64,000 nt of DNA from Thalassospira indica (lineage in GTDB: Bacteria; Pseudomonadota; Alphaproteobacteria; Rhodospirillales; Thalassospiraceae). The notes under the pieces are model-generated. The model saw nothing but the letters and a program-made list of their open reading frames with translations, was not told the origin of the DNA and searched no databases. The stretch lies in NCBI RefSeq assembly GCF_003403095.1, contig NZ_CP031555.1:4466001-4530000 (forward strand), given 5' to 3'. Positions 44,645 to 55,511 of the stretch are shown one piece after another. Each line of letters opens with the position of its first letter. The stretch's first letter is position 1. A program made the translations under genes and the position numbers.

Positions 44645-44943
44645 AGATCGACCCTTCGCCCTTCATCGCGCGAGCGCGAGAACTCGACTTCGGCTCCAAC
44701 CAGGGGCGAACGGCGCAAGGCGGTCAGAATACTACCGGACTTCGGCGGCTCCTCCGCCACGACGGCCTTCACCGCGGCGCGCGCCTCTTCCGCTTCTGGC
44801 CCCTCTTCGGCCAAACGGCGAGCAAGCGAGCGGATCAGTTCGCGGTCGGATTCGAGAGCCATGACTTCGAAACGTTTGAAGCCGCGCTGTGTCAGGCGCG
44901 CGCGGTAATTCTTGATCGCTCGTTTCTGTGCAGCGTTGCTCAT
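44641..44943 (-). CDS. Antitoxin of the VapC-type pair
   Basis: About 100 residues. It is short, charged and helical (GFKRFEVMALESDRELIRSLARRLAEE), ending in a flexible acidic/basic tail (SRSRDEGRRVDL) of the kind that wraps the PIN toxin. The assignment rests on position directly upstream of vapC and on this architecture. A palindrome lies 16 bp upstream of the ATG and may be its operator. Confidence 0.82.
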   Translation of the reverse strand: MSNAAQKRAIKNYRARLTQRGFKRFEVMALESDRELIRSLARRLAEEGPEAEEARAAVKAVVAEEPPKSGSILTALRRSPLVGAEVEFSRSRDEGRRVDL

Positions 44944-44958
44944 CGCCGATCTCCATGC

Positions 44959-44972
44959 TATATCAGGATATA
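44959..44972. promoter_or_regulatory. Palindrome in the toxin-antitoxin promoter
   Basis: TATATC-AG-GATATA is a perfect 6-bp inverted repeat with a 2-bp spacer inside an AT-rich stretch immediately upstream of the antitoxin gene, where autoregulatory sites of vapBC-type operons lie. Function inferred. Confidence 0.5.
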
Positions 44973-45296
44973 TATACCAAGAAACATTGGCTTTTCAACT
45001 GCCGTGCCGAAGAGCAAGCAGTCACGCCAAGATGGACGCGAGCCCGGAATGTGCCACAGGGTCCGACGTCAAGGCAGCATGGGTTAGATGTACATCGCGA
45101 TCAAACAGACAATAGCGATTTTGCCCGCCGTTATTCACGACGAGGCTATATCCGTTTCTACGATCCGGCACGACGTAATGCGCCAGAAAAACCGACAACA
45201 CGCTGTTTTTACATACTATTTTTCCTTGAGCGATCACTTCGAGATGTCATTCTTTGTCTTGCGCACCTCAACGCGCGAGAAACGGATGGCGACCTC
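44973..45296. other. 320-bp region between the toxin-antitoxin pair and the recombinase
   Basis: The base composition is lower in GC than the flanks. Several overlapping ORFs exist, but none resembles a family and their products look random (for example HDEAISVSTIRHDVM). It probably holds the promoters of both flanking units. Confidence 0.4.
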
Positions 45297-45494
45297 TTGG
45301 CACGACAGCGACAAACCAAAGCGGAGACACTGCATCTCTCCGTCGAAGCGGCGGACACCGACGCCGCGTGTCTCGCGGGCGCCGAGCCTGATGCCCGCCT
45401 CCGCGATCTGGTCCGCCTCTTGGCCCGTCAGGCCGCCCGCGACTTTGTCAACGCCGAGACGGCCCATCATGAACAGGACCGCCTCCCCAAGTAA
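45297..45494 (+). CDS. Small protein preceding the serine recombinase
   Basis: About 65 residues if the TTG at 45297 is used; the frame is open further upstream. The core AADTDAACLAGAEPDARLRDL followed by VRLLARQAARDFVNAE looks like the small conserved protein that precedes large serine recombinases in related elements. It ends 12 bp before the recombinase ATG, with aaggaggc between them as ribosome binding site for the recombinase. Start uncertain, function unknown. Confidence 0.5.
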   Translation: MARQRQTKAETLHLSVEAADTDAACLAGAEPDARLRDLVRLLARQAARDFVNAETAHHEQDRLPK

Positions 45495-45506
45495 GGAGGC
45501 CGCCGT

Positions 45507-47253
<1,747 letters not shown>

Positions 47254-47270
47254 ATTTAAGAACCACAAAA

Positions 47271-47393
47271 TTCTCAACAATCCTCAACAAGCGGCAGTAT
47301 ATTTTTCAATATGTTAATGCATTTCCGTTGTTGTGGCTTGTTGTCAATTACGGGCAATTTTTGGGGCTTACTGTGCCAAAATTGTGCCAAATT
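47271..47393. repeat. Tandem short repeats beside the att core
   Basis: ttctcaacaa/tcctcaacaa (47271-47290) and tgtgccaaaat/tgtgccaaatt (47372-47393) are tandem 10- and 11-bp repeats between the tRNA fragment and int. They are candidate arm-type binding sites for the integrase or excisionase. The stretch also carries the AT-rich int promoter. Confidence 0.45.
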
Positions 47394-47463
47394 TTCTTTG
47401 CGCCCTACCCCATAAGCAGTTAGAATGTATCATAAATTTTAACTAGCTGGAAAATAAACGTAA

Positions 47464-48585
47464 ATGGCGACCATTCAAAAAAGAGAGGGCAAGAACGGGC
47501 AAACCTATCGTGTGATGATCCGAATGCACGGATATCCACCAGTTCAGCGTAGTTTTAAGCGACTTACCGATGCAAAGGCCTGGGCACAGGAAACTGAGCT
47601 CGGGATGCGCCGGGGCGATATCCGCTCAACCGCGAGCGAGGCGAAGAAGCGCACCCTCGGTGACGTGATTACAAAATACAAAGAGGACATTCTCCCCCAC
47701 AAGGCTCCATCGAGCCAGCGAGTGGAAACCACTTACCTGAACCATTGGGAGCGAGAGCTAGGCGAGTATGCCCTCTCCTTCCTGACGCATGAGATTATCA
47801 GCAGAAAGATTGCCCAGCTGACAAACGCGGGTGATCAACGGGCGCAGCTTGAGGATGACGAGAAGCCTGCCAAGCCGAAGTCGCGCAAAACAGTGAAGCA
47901 CTATCGCGATAATCTGGAGATACTGCTCAAGTTCGCTCAGAAGTGGGGATGGATCGGTTCTGCCAACCCGATGGAAGGTGTAAACCCGATTACGAAGGCA
48001 ACCAAAGAGCGTGTACGCTTCCTCGATGACGACGAACGCAAAGCCATCCTTGCAGCGTGCAAGGCGAGCCCGAACAAGCAGCTATATCCGGTCGTCGTGT
48101 TTGCCCTTTCGACGGGTGCGCGAAAGAATGAGATTTTGAAGCTGACGCTTCGCGATCTCGATCTCGAACGCCAAGTGGCGGTTCTGCGAGAGACCAAGAA
48201 CCGTGAAACCCGCAAGGCACCGATAGTGAGCTATCTCAAGGCGGTTCTCGAAGAGCACCTCAAGTGGCGAGAGAAGTATCTCACGAAGCGCGACATCAAG
48301 TCGGATTACCTTTTCCCTCGAAGCGACGGCAAAGGCGCTATCGACATCCGCAAGGCGTGGGAGAATGCACGCGAAAAGGCGGGCATCATCGACTTCCGCT
48401 TCCACGATCTACGCCACAGTGCGGCAAGCTACCTTGCCATGAATGGCGCAAGCCAGTTGGAGATTGCCGAAGTGCTGGGTCACAAGACCCTCCAGATGGT
48501 GAAGCGATACTCGCACCTGTCAGAAGACCATACCCGCGACGTGGTCGAGAAGATGAACGACAAAATCTTCAATATGGCCGACTGA
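47464..48585 (+). CDS. int: Tyrosine recombinase/integrase of element 2
   Basis: About 373 residues. An N-terminal AP2-like arm-binding region (YRVMIRMHGYPPVQRSFKRL), a SAM-like core-binding domain (about 60-155), and a catalytic domain with the R-K-H-R-H-Y set: STGARKNEI, HDLRHSAASY, LGHKTLQMVKRYSHL. It is 211 bp from the tRNA-fMet fragment, the normal position for the enzyme that made this junction. It appears intact. Confidence 0.95.
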   Translation: MATIQKREGKNGQTYRVMIRMHGYPPVQRSFKRLTDAKAWAQETELGMRRGDIRSTASEAKKRTLGDVITKYKEDILPHKAPSSQRVETTYLNHWERELGEYALSFLTHEIISRKIAQLTNAGDQRAQLEDDEKPAKPKSRKTVKHYRDNLEILLKFAQKWGWIGSANPMEGVNPITKATKERVRFLDDDERKAILAACKASPNKQLYPVVVFALSTGARKNEILKLTLRDLDLERQVAVLRETKNRETRKAPIVSYLKAVLEEHLKWREKYLTKRDIKSDYLFPRSDGKGAIDIRKAWENAREKAGIIDFRFHDLRHSAASYLAMNGASQLEIAEVLGHKTLQMVKRYSHLSEDHTRDVVEKMNDKIFNMAD

Positions 48586-48691
48586 ACACCTCAGACGCGC
48601 GCTTCATTGTCTGTTTAGCCGTCCTCGGCTATGCTGCGGTCAGTCCGATTTTTCTTTTCTTGGCTTTTTCTTTGCCCATGGAGGATGGCCG

Positions 48692-48907
48692 GTGGACTAT
48701 ACCGACCTTCGGACAGTGAAGCAGCTCGCCCAAGAGGCGCCGTTTGTGACCGAGAGTACGCTCAGGTGGTGGATTTACCATGCGAACCGCAACGGTTTTG
48801 ACACCGTTCTGATTAAAATCGGAGGCCGCGTTTACATCGACAAACGCGCGTTCAACAAATGGCTCGAAGGCCAACGCTTGGCTGCCCCAGACAGCGAAGC
48901 TGCCTAG
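48692..48907 (+). CDS. Excisionase-like small DNA-binding protein
   Basis: About 71 residues from a GTG with a gaggatgg ribosome binding site. The segment APFVTESTLRWWIYHANRNGF followed by KIGGRVYIDKRAFNKWLE resembles the winged HTH of excisionase/AlpA proteins. Being 106 bp downstream of int on the same strand, it is the natural candidate for the directionality factor of element 2, and is followed by a terminator. Confidence 0.75.
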   Translation: MDYTDLRTVKQLAQEAPFVTESTLRWWIYHANRNGFDTVLIKIGGRVYIDKRAFNKWLEGQRLAAPDSEAA

Positions 48908-48932
48908 CGAACAGTCCAATTTTTTTGGACGG

Positions 48933-48958
48933 GAGCCCCGCCAGAAATGGTGGGGCTC
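48933..48958. terminator. Hairpin between convergent genes
   Basis: A 10-bp stem with one G-T pair (gagccccgcc with ggtggggctc) and a 6-base loop lies between the excisionase-like gene (plus) and the Res-like gene (minus). The ttttttt run at 48920-48926 would serve minus-strand transcripts. Likely a bidirectional terminator. Confidence 0.7.
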
Positions 48959-48971
48959 TTCACAATAACGC

Positions 48972-51900
48972 TTAGTGGCACATCTCCTGAACAATCTTGG
49001 AAATGTATTGGTCTGCATCGTCTTCCATGAAGAGGACATGCATCTCCTCTAGCTCTTGAATGGTCTTACCCCAGTTCAGCTTCCCGAAGCGCGTCGGTGT
49101 GACGATGAAGCTGTTCAGCACCACATTCTCGCTGGCGAGCCGCGCTTGGATTTCCTTGATCACTCTGTGAAATTCGATCTTCTTGTGGCCTGGCCCTTCA
49201 TGCTGGAGGCCGTGCGGCTCAACAAAGGCGAGATGTTGCTTACCGCCCTTTACAAGCCAGAGAAGAAAGTCTGGATAGAAGTTGCCAGCCTCAAAGAAGC
49301 CCACACCTCTGCCACGGCTTTCATTTCGCAACAGAAAGAGCTCAACACCATCTTGAGCTAGCTTGTCCTTCTCAGCCTCAATGTATTCGCGAAGATCGTC
49401 GAGAAACTGAAACTCGCTTTCGTTTAATGAGACGGGCGCGATCTGCACTTTGCTGCCTTTCGCGACATGCAAGACAGGCTCGTAGAGATGGGTTCCAAAG
49501 ATGCAGGCCTTCAAGTCACCCGCTCTGAGGATTCCGGCCTTGCGGGCAGCGATTTCCTTGGTCAGGCTTTGAATGTCGTTGATGAGCGCGGCCTCACTGG
49601 CATCCACAATGAGCTGATACTCATCGGTCTCGGGCAGGCTTCCGTCTCCCGGTTCAATCTCGCGGAGCTCAAGTCGAGGCTCGATGAAGGCTGCTTTGCA
49701 AAAGTTGTAATACTCTTCTGCAAATTTTTGCAGCAGTTCAGCGGCCATCTCCTGCCACAAAGCCACGTTGGAAAATTCAGAGAAGCCCATTTTCCCTGAC
49801 GGAACCACAACGGTGTACCAAGTGCGGTCTGCCAGTAAGCTTTGGATCATCGGCTTCGCGATGTTCAAATTATGCCATGTCCGTTCGCGCTTGAACTTCT
49901 CAAGGCGGAAGAACAGGTCATCATAATCGAGAAAGCTCAAATGAGCGTCGCTAAAGGTAGTGGTTTCCTTGGCCCCCAGCTTGGTTCCTTTCTTTGATTC
50001 CAAAGATTGAATGCGCGGATACCAGTCAATCGACACGCCTTTTTGCCGAAGCTTCTCTGGCACAGCGGACAATGCGGGAACTGCGCCGTCGCGTTTGAAA
50101 TCGTACTCCCTTCCATCTGCCCGCTTCTTGCGAGGACGCAGCATCTTAAGACGCTGGCCGAAATCGTATGTAACAGTGAGCGGTACTGTGAAGACCTGCT
50201 TCTGATCGTTTCGGGGCAGCTCTTCTTCCTCCAGGAATTTGCGGAAGCGCTCCATGAAGTCAGCTTCAATCCCGAAGACATTCAATGTCTCGACGTATTG
50301 AATGAGCTCAGGTTGATGGGTGGGCGTCGCAAATCCGCTGCGCTGAAGCGACCAGTTGTAACCTTTGAGGCGAACACCGCGCCCGAAGAGCTGGATGATT
50401 TGCGCACCTTCGCTTTTGCCAACGTGCATAAGGCCCAGCGTGCTGACACGCCAACAGTCCCAACCTTCGACAAAGCGTTTTGAACCAATAAGGAGGTTCA
50501 CCGGCGAGCTGGACTTGTTGATGTGTCCAAACATCGTTTCCGCAAATTCGGACTCTAGGACCGCTACGTTTTCGAATTCTTGATCAGCAATATGGCTTGC
50601 GAGGCCAGATGCGTCGCCAACGTTGATTAGGCCGAACGGCTCTTCAGCCTGCCCGACGCGTAGCATAATTTCATTGTCGTCACCTTTGATCCGAGCGATT
50701 GACAATTCACCACCAGCTTTGTTCTGGAACAGCTTGTCGAGAATGTCGCGGAACAGGTCAGTGGGTTCCCAGCCTTGGCGATGCATGAGCTGCTGGAGAT
50801 AGACGAAGCCGCCTGCGAATATGTCGCCGCCATCTTCATCTAAGAGGCCTGTCTGGTCTGCATTCCCGGTCAGGATGCGATTTATCTCAGCAGCCGACGA
50901 CGCCTCGTTCTTCAAAAACTTTGCAATGAAGGCGAGGATCTTCCCAACGTCAGAAACAGTCGCCTTTTCAGCCTTCGTGCCCATGGCCTTGGTGACACTT
51001 GAGCCGACAAACACCCACAGCGGCTTTTCAATGTTGTAGGGCGCATAGATCGCCTGATTGTCTTCATAGAGCTTGAGCTGTTGGTAGAAGCTCAAAAGGC
51101 AGGCGGTCAGGTAGGAGAATTCCAGCTCGGAAAATGTGCGAGGCAGGTTGAAGATGCGATAATCCTTGCCGTAGCCATCCTCGTAGAAATAGCGGTACGA
51201 ATAGTCGAACAGGATCGCTTTGGCGTATGACGCCTCAATGTCCGGGCGTTTGGCAGCGGTGACGGCTTCCTTCAGTGTCGCGGAATACTCGAACACAAAG
51301 CCCTTTTCTGAAAGACGTGCTCGGCTGGCGAACCAGCCGCGTTCTTCCTGGCTTCCCATGCCGCGGTGTGCCTCGTCCACCAGCAGCAGGTTCTGGTCGC
51401 CAAGGTTTCGTGTCGCGATAACATTGGGGCCATCCGTGTCCCCCAGTTTGGTGACTTCAGTGTAGTCCACCTGTCGAAGGCCGTTCTTGCCTGAAGAAAG
51501 GAGGTCGCCAGTATCGGTCAGAAGCCGCGCAGCTGAGATATTGCTCCCTCGCATCTCGCCCGCGTGCTGAAGCGAAAGCCCCTCGTTGGGCGTAATGAGG
51601 ACAGTTCGGGTTAGGTCATGCTTGAAGCTCGACTTCGAAGCATAATGCCTGAATTGCAGGAAATTGACGTGCATGAGCAACGTCTTCCCCGAACCCGTTG
51701 CGTTCTGAAGGCAGAGCTTGTTCAAGTCTGCGAGCTCGTACGGCGTAATCCCCGTCTCATATCCTTCGTCGGTCCAATACTTGTTGAAGTCAGCGACGTA
51801 GGCGTTGAGCGAGTCCAGCAACGCATCCCGATCCGCAAAAAAGCGGTCGAGATAAATTTCCGCAAACAGCAATGAGAGCCACTGATAGTACTTCCACACG

Positions 51901-52229
51901 ATCGGGCGATCACGCTTCTCGTTAATGGCGAGCGTGTGGCTTACGATGTTGTGCTCATAACGCAGCAAGTCTGCCTGCGTGATTTGCGCGCCATCTTGCA
52001 GATGCAGGTCAAGCGCCTTGTAGAAGTGGTGCAGGTTCTCCGGCGTCATGCCTTCCTGCGCATCCTTCACGGTCTTCGCCAATGGCTGGATGGGGCGCAA
52101 AGTGCGCTTTCCGTCCTTATGGTCTTTCAAGGGATCAAAGCCGAAGAGGCTGACAATCCATTGGTTAAGAACCAGCTTGTGCCCGAATGGCAGTTGCTTG
52201 GCCTTTGCGCCCTTCTTTCGTCCTGCCAT
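48972..52229 (-). CDS. Type III Res-like DEAD/DEAH helicase-nuclease
   Basis: About 1085 residues. SF2 helicase core: LQNATGSGKT (about 174-183), LLLVDEAHRG, FVFEYSATLK and LFGRGVRLKG (motif VI). Near the C-terminus NFYPDFLLWLVKGGK ... AFVEPHG matches the position of the type III Res endonuclease motif, with histidine in place of the usual lysine after E-x. It is the last gene of the HTH-SNF2-methyltransferase-Res operon; 3 bp separate it from the methyltransferase gene. Probably the DNA translocase/cutter of a modification-dependent defence system. Confidence 0.88.
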   Translation of the reverse strand: MAGRKKGAKAKQLPFGHKLVLNQWIVSLFGFDPLKDHKDGKRTLRPIQPLAKTVKDAQEGMTPENLHHFYKALDLHLQDGAQITQADLLRYEHNIVSHTLAINEKRDRPIVWKYYQWLSLLFAEIYLDRFFADRDALLDSLNAYVADFNKYWTDEGYETGITPYELADLNKLCLQNATGSGKTLLMHVNFLQFRHYASKSSFKHDLTRTVLITPNEGLSLQHAGEMRGSNISAARLLTDTGDLLSSGKNGLRQVDYTEVTKLGDTDGPNVIATRNLGDQNLLLVDEAHRGMGSQEERGWFASRARLSEKGFVFEYSATLKEAVTAAKRPDIEASYAKAILFDYSYRYFYEDGYGKDYRIFNLPRTFSELEFSYLTACLLSFYQQLKLYEDNQAIYAPYNIEKPLWVFVGSSVTKAMGTKAEKATVSDVGKILAFIAKFLKNEASSAAEINRILTGNADQTGLLDEDGGDIFAGGFVYLQQLMHRQGWEPTDLFRDILDKLFQNKAGGELSIARIKGDDNEIMLRVGQAEEPFGLINVGDASGLASHIADQEFENVAVLESEFAETMFGHINKSSSPVNLLIGSKRFVEGWDCWRVSTLGLMHVGKSEGAQIIQLFGRGVRLKGYNWSLQRSGFATPTHQPELIQYVETLNVFGIEADFMERFRKFLEEEELPRNDQKQVFTVPLTVTYDFGQRLKMLRPRKKRADGREYDFKRDGAVPALSAVPEKLRQKGVSIDWYPRIQSLESKKGTKLGAKETTTFSDAHLSFLDYDDLFFRLEKFKRERTWHNLNIAKPMIQSLLADRTWYTVVVPSGKMGFSEFSNVALWQEMAAELLQKFAEEYYNFCKAAFIEPRLELREIEPGDGSLPETDEYQLIVDASEAALINDIQSLTKEIAARKAGILRAGDLKACIFGTHLYEPVLHVAKGSKVQIAPVSLNESEFQFLDDLREYIEAEKDKLAQDGVELFLLRNESRGRGVGFFEAGNFYPDFLLWLVKGGKQHLAFVEPHGLQHEGPGHKKIEFHRVIKEIQARLASENVVLNSFIVTPTRFGKLNWGKTIQELEEMHVLFMEDDADQYISKIVQEMCH

Positions 52230-52232
52230 CGA

Positions 52233-55200
52233 TTAGCCCTCCACGTCCCACATTGCCTGATGGAACGCTTCCTCGATGAGGCGGACTTTCCAAGTTTCCT
52301 CTTCCTGGCGGAGGTTTGGCAAATTGTTCGATCCGTTCACGTAGATCACATCGAACTCGGTATCCTGGGCCGACAAGCGGTATTTCCTGAACCACTCGTC
52401 CAGCATCAAGTTGTCCTGCTCAAGGTCGCCGGTCAGCTTGCGCCATACGACGAGAGCACGCTCACGGTCACTTTGGTCGCCGGGAGTGCGAAGCGTGTAT
52501 CCTTCGATCTTGCGGAAGCGCCATGCACCGTCTTCGGTTTCCTTCAAACTTCCGTCAATCATCAAGCGGGTGCTCGTATCGCCCGGAAGCTCGGCATCCT
52601 CTTCTCGCTTGAACGCAGCGTCATAGCCGCGCCATTTGTCAATGTGCTCGACGTGCAAACCGATCAGCCAGTTGAAAGTCTCAATGAGGTCAACGGACTT
52701 CTCCACATACTCGTCTGTGCCCGGCTTCTTGACCTTCATCTTGTAGCTTGTCGGATCGTCAAACCATTCGATGTTTAGGAGCGACGGGCTTCCCTTGGTC
52801 TCGAAATCGAGCCAGTAGCGCAGCATGTAATCTTGCAGGAATTCTGCTTCGCCAGAGACTGGTACAATGTTATGCAAAGACAAGTTGTTAAGTGCGTCCT
52901 CATATGATTCCAAACGGACGTAGGACAAAGCATGAGAAAGGCTTTTTCGGGTTATCGGTTTGCCGTCTTTCCAATCTGAAGAGTACGCAGACTTGAGGAC
53001 GCGAGCCTTCAAAACATCCTCAGTATAACCACCCATTTCTGCAAGAACATACTTGGTTTTAGCGCCGTGCTTTCGCTGCCTGTTGTAAACGGCATGTGCG
53101 GTCGTACCACTACCGGCAAAGGCATCAAACACTACAGGGTTGCTTACGGAATGTAGCGATGCATCCAATACCCGTTCCATCGTTCCGACCGATTTAGGGT
53201 AAGAGAATTCCCCAGTTGAGCCAAACATCGCGGAAAGAACATTGGTGCCACCAGTGGTCGCATTGTATTCTTTCCCCTTCCAAATAGAAGGGAGAAGCAG
53301 GCGCCGGTCCTTATCCTCAAATACTCTTTTTATAACGAATTTTTCTGACGATATGATTTTCTTATCGGCGATGGCCTGTAGCGCACCCAGATATGAAAGC
53401 GACCAAACGCGTTCCGAATTGTCCTCTCCGATTGGGTAAACTCGGACAAGGCCTTCAGAGGTTTCTCCCTTTGGATATTCCGCTCCAATTGCAGGTGGTG
53501 GTTCTGCCCCAACCACCTCAAATGTTTCCGGGTTTACCAAGACAGCAAAGAAGCTCTCTGGACGCCCTGGGTTCCCAATTCTGAAGTTATTGTCACCCGT
53601 GCCAGCTCGCCTGAAGCCGCGTGTACGCTCACCATCTTCAACAGCCTCACCGCGCAATACGTCGACGTCATCGGGGACGGCGAATAGACAATATTCATGC
53701 GTCCTCGACACATTTGATCGGCCAGTGCCCGATCCAGGGTAATGCTCGACTACGCAGCGGTGGACATCAATATTTCTCAAGGCAGCGCGCACAACGTAGT
53801 CCAGAGTTACGAGCTCGGCATCATCAATCGCGAATGCCGCGACACCACACGAAGACAACAGTCGGCCGCCTTCGAGAACTCTGTCTTGCATTAAAGAAGC
53901 CCAAGATGATGACTTGTAGCCATTCTTGTAGATGATCGGGATCGCATCGGTGTTATACGGAGGGTCGTAGTAAGCTAAATCCACCGAGCTCTGATATTTT
54001 GCCTTTGACAGTCGAAGAGCCTGAAAGTTTTCCGAAAACATCAAAACGCCGTCGCACTCACGTTCGAAGTCTTCGATTGATGCAAGAAGGTCCATCACCC
54101 AGTCTTCGCCAAAAAATTTCGTGTCTAACGGGAGGCGATTGTTTTCCTTCAGAAACTCTTCGGTCAATGGCTCGCCGTAGCCTTCGATTAAATTGATAGC
54201 GAAAAGGCGAACCCACTCCTGTCGCTGCGCATGGTTGGCAGCGATCTCAGGATACAATTCCTCAGGAATGCGATCGAGCGTGATGCAGTACTGGGTTTCG
54301 ACAACGAATTTTTTCTTGAGCCACAGTTTCTTTTGGAATTCCTCCAGCTGCGCAAGAAATTCGATGAGATGCTGGGCGATGCGACGCAGCACCTTGATCT
54401 TCGCAAGGTAGGTTTCCACGCGGGGAGCTTCCGCAGCTTCGATGTCGTCAAGCCGCATGACTTCGTTCTTGATGTAGAAATCGAGCTCGCGCTTCAGGAA
54501 TCCGCCGAGGTCCTTATGGATGAAATAATCCATCGTGTTCCGGCCGGTATATTGGGCCAGGTATTTTGCCAGAAGCGTTCGGTCCTTCTCCGCCTCAGTC
54601 GGCGCGGGCGTTAGCAGCGCCTTCACATAGTCTTCCGCCTGGTCAGTTTGTGGTAGCGCGGCTTCCACGGCTTCGACGGCTTCGGCGAGGCGCTTTTTGC
54701 GCCAAGTGCCGTCCTGTCCAGTTTTCTCTGGATCGGCTCGATATTCGAACTGGATCACCAATTCTGGCGCTCCGGCCTCGCCGATCTCGACCTTCACAGG
54801 TTCGTCACCGTGAATGACGAAATATCGCTCGGTTTGCTCTGACGCTTTGACGTTGTTGTGCTCGCCTTCGGAAGCCGAAACGACGCGGCAATGCACCTTC
54901 AGTGGCTTTTCGCCAAACAGCTCTCCGTGATGCTCTTTGAATTCCTTCGCCTGCGTTGGATCGAAGGTGAAGTTCGTCAGATATTCGGATGTCTTGATGT
55001 AGTATTGATCACGGTTGGCCCAGTGGAGGTATACCTCGCGCCCGTCATAGGGCACGGCATAGGGAGCGGCCTTGCCATCGGTTTCGCGCGCGAAATAGCG
55101 GCGCGACATGAAATCACCGCTGTCATAGTAGCGTTCAAAAAAGCGGTAGAGATGGTCGTAAACGTCTCCCTCATTGCTGCCGCTGTCCTTCGCAGCATCC

Positions 55201-55499
55201 CACGCGGCCTTGGCTTTCTTTACCGGCTCAGTGGCGTCAGGATCGGGTGCGCCATAGTCAACGGCCTGTTTGCGCGCGGCGTCATAGGCTGCCTTGGCTT
55301 CCGCGATGCGGGCATCGTCTGCTTCGCCAAATGCTTCGCGAATGATGCCAAGAAGGTCTTCTTCCAGAAACTTCGACACCTGCCCCGCCTTTGCGTGCAT
55401 GATGCGATAGAAGCCAAAGTCGAGATCTGGTTGGTCGAGCTGAAACAGCTCCTTCAATAGGCTAATCAATCTCGTACGTTGTTTTTCGACCTGACTCAT
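52233..55499 (-). CDS. Beta-class adenine DNA methyltransferase, Mod-like
   Basis: About 1088 residues, much longer than a standard type III Mod (about 650). The catalytic motif DPPYNT (about 512-517) precedes the SAM-binding FDAFAGSGTTAH (about 815), the beta order. The first 490 residues are helical with no methyltransferase motif (a region around 50-110 is alanine/lysine-rich) and may bind partners or DNA. All catalytic residues are present. It should protect host DNA while the Res-like helicase and SNF2 protein act on unmodified DNA. Confidence 0.9.
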   Translation of the reverse strand: MSQVEKQRTRLISLLKELFQLDQPDLDFGFYRIMHAKAGQVSKFLEEDLLGIIREAFGEADDARIAEAKAAYDAARKQAVDYGAPDPDATEPVKKAKAAWDAAKDSGSNEGDVYDHLYRFFERYYDSGDFMSRRYFARETDGKAAPYAVPYDGREVYLHWANRDQYYIKTSEYLTNFTFDPTQAKEFKEHHGELFGEKPLKVHCRVVSASEGEHNNVKASEQTERYFVIHGDEPVKVEIGEAGAPELVIQFEYRADPEKTGQDGTWRKKRLAEAVEAVEAALPQTDQAEDYVKALLTPAPTEAEKDRTLLAKYLAQYTGRNTMDYFIHKDLGGFLKRELDFYIKNEVMRLDDIEAAEAPRVETYLAKIKVLRRIAQHLIEFLAQLEEFQKKLWLKKKFVVETQYCITLDRIPEELYPEIAANHAQRQEWVRLFAINLIEGYGEPLTEEFLKENNRLPLDTKFFGEDWVMDLLASIEDFERECDGVLMFSENFQALRLSKAKYQSSVDLAYYDPPYNTDAIPIIYKNGYKSSSWASLMQDRVLEGGRLLSSCGVAAFAIDDAELVTLDYVVRAALRNIDVHRCVVEHYPGSGTGRSNVSRTHEYCLFAVPDDVDVLRGEAVEDGERTRGFRRAGTGDNNFRIGNPGRPESFFAVLVNPETFEVVGAEPPPAIGAEYPKGETSEGLVRVYPIGEDNSERVWSLSYLGALQAIADKKIISSEKFVIKRVFEDKDRRLLLPSIWKGKEYNATTGGTNVLSAMFGSTGEFSYPKSVGTMERVLDASLHSVSNPVVFDAFAGSGTTAHAVYNRQRKHGAKTKYVLAEMGGYTEDVLKARVLKSAYSSDWKDGKPITRKSLSHALSYVRLESYEDALNNLSLHNIVPVSGEAEFLQDYMLRYWLDFETKGSPSLLNIEWFDDPTSYKMKVKKPGTDEYVEKSVDLIETFNWLIGLHVEHIDKWRGYDAAFKREEDAELPGDTSTRLMIDGSLKETEDGAWRFRKIEGYTLRTPGDQSDRERALVVWRKLTGDLEQDNLMLDEWFRKYRLSAQDTEFDVIYVNGSNNLPNLRQEEETWKVRLIEEAFHQAMWDVEG

Positions 55500-55511
55500 G
55501 AATGGGCTCCC

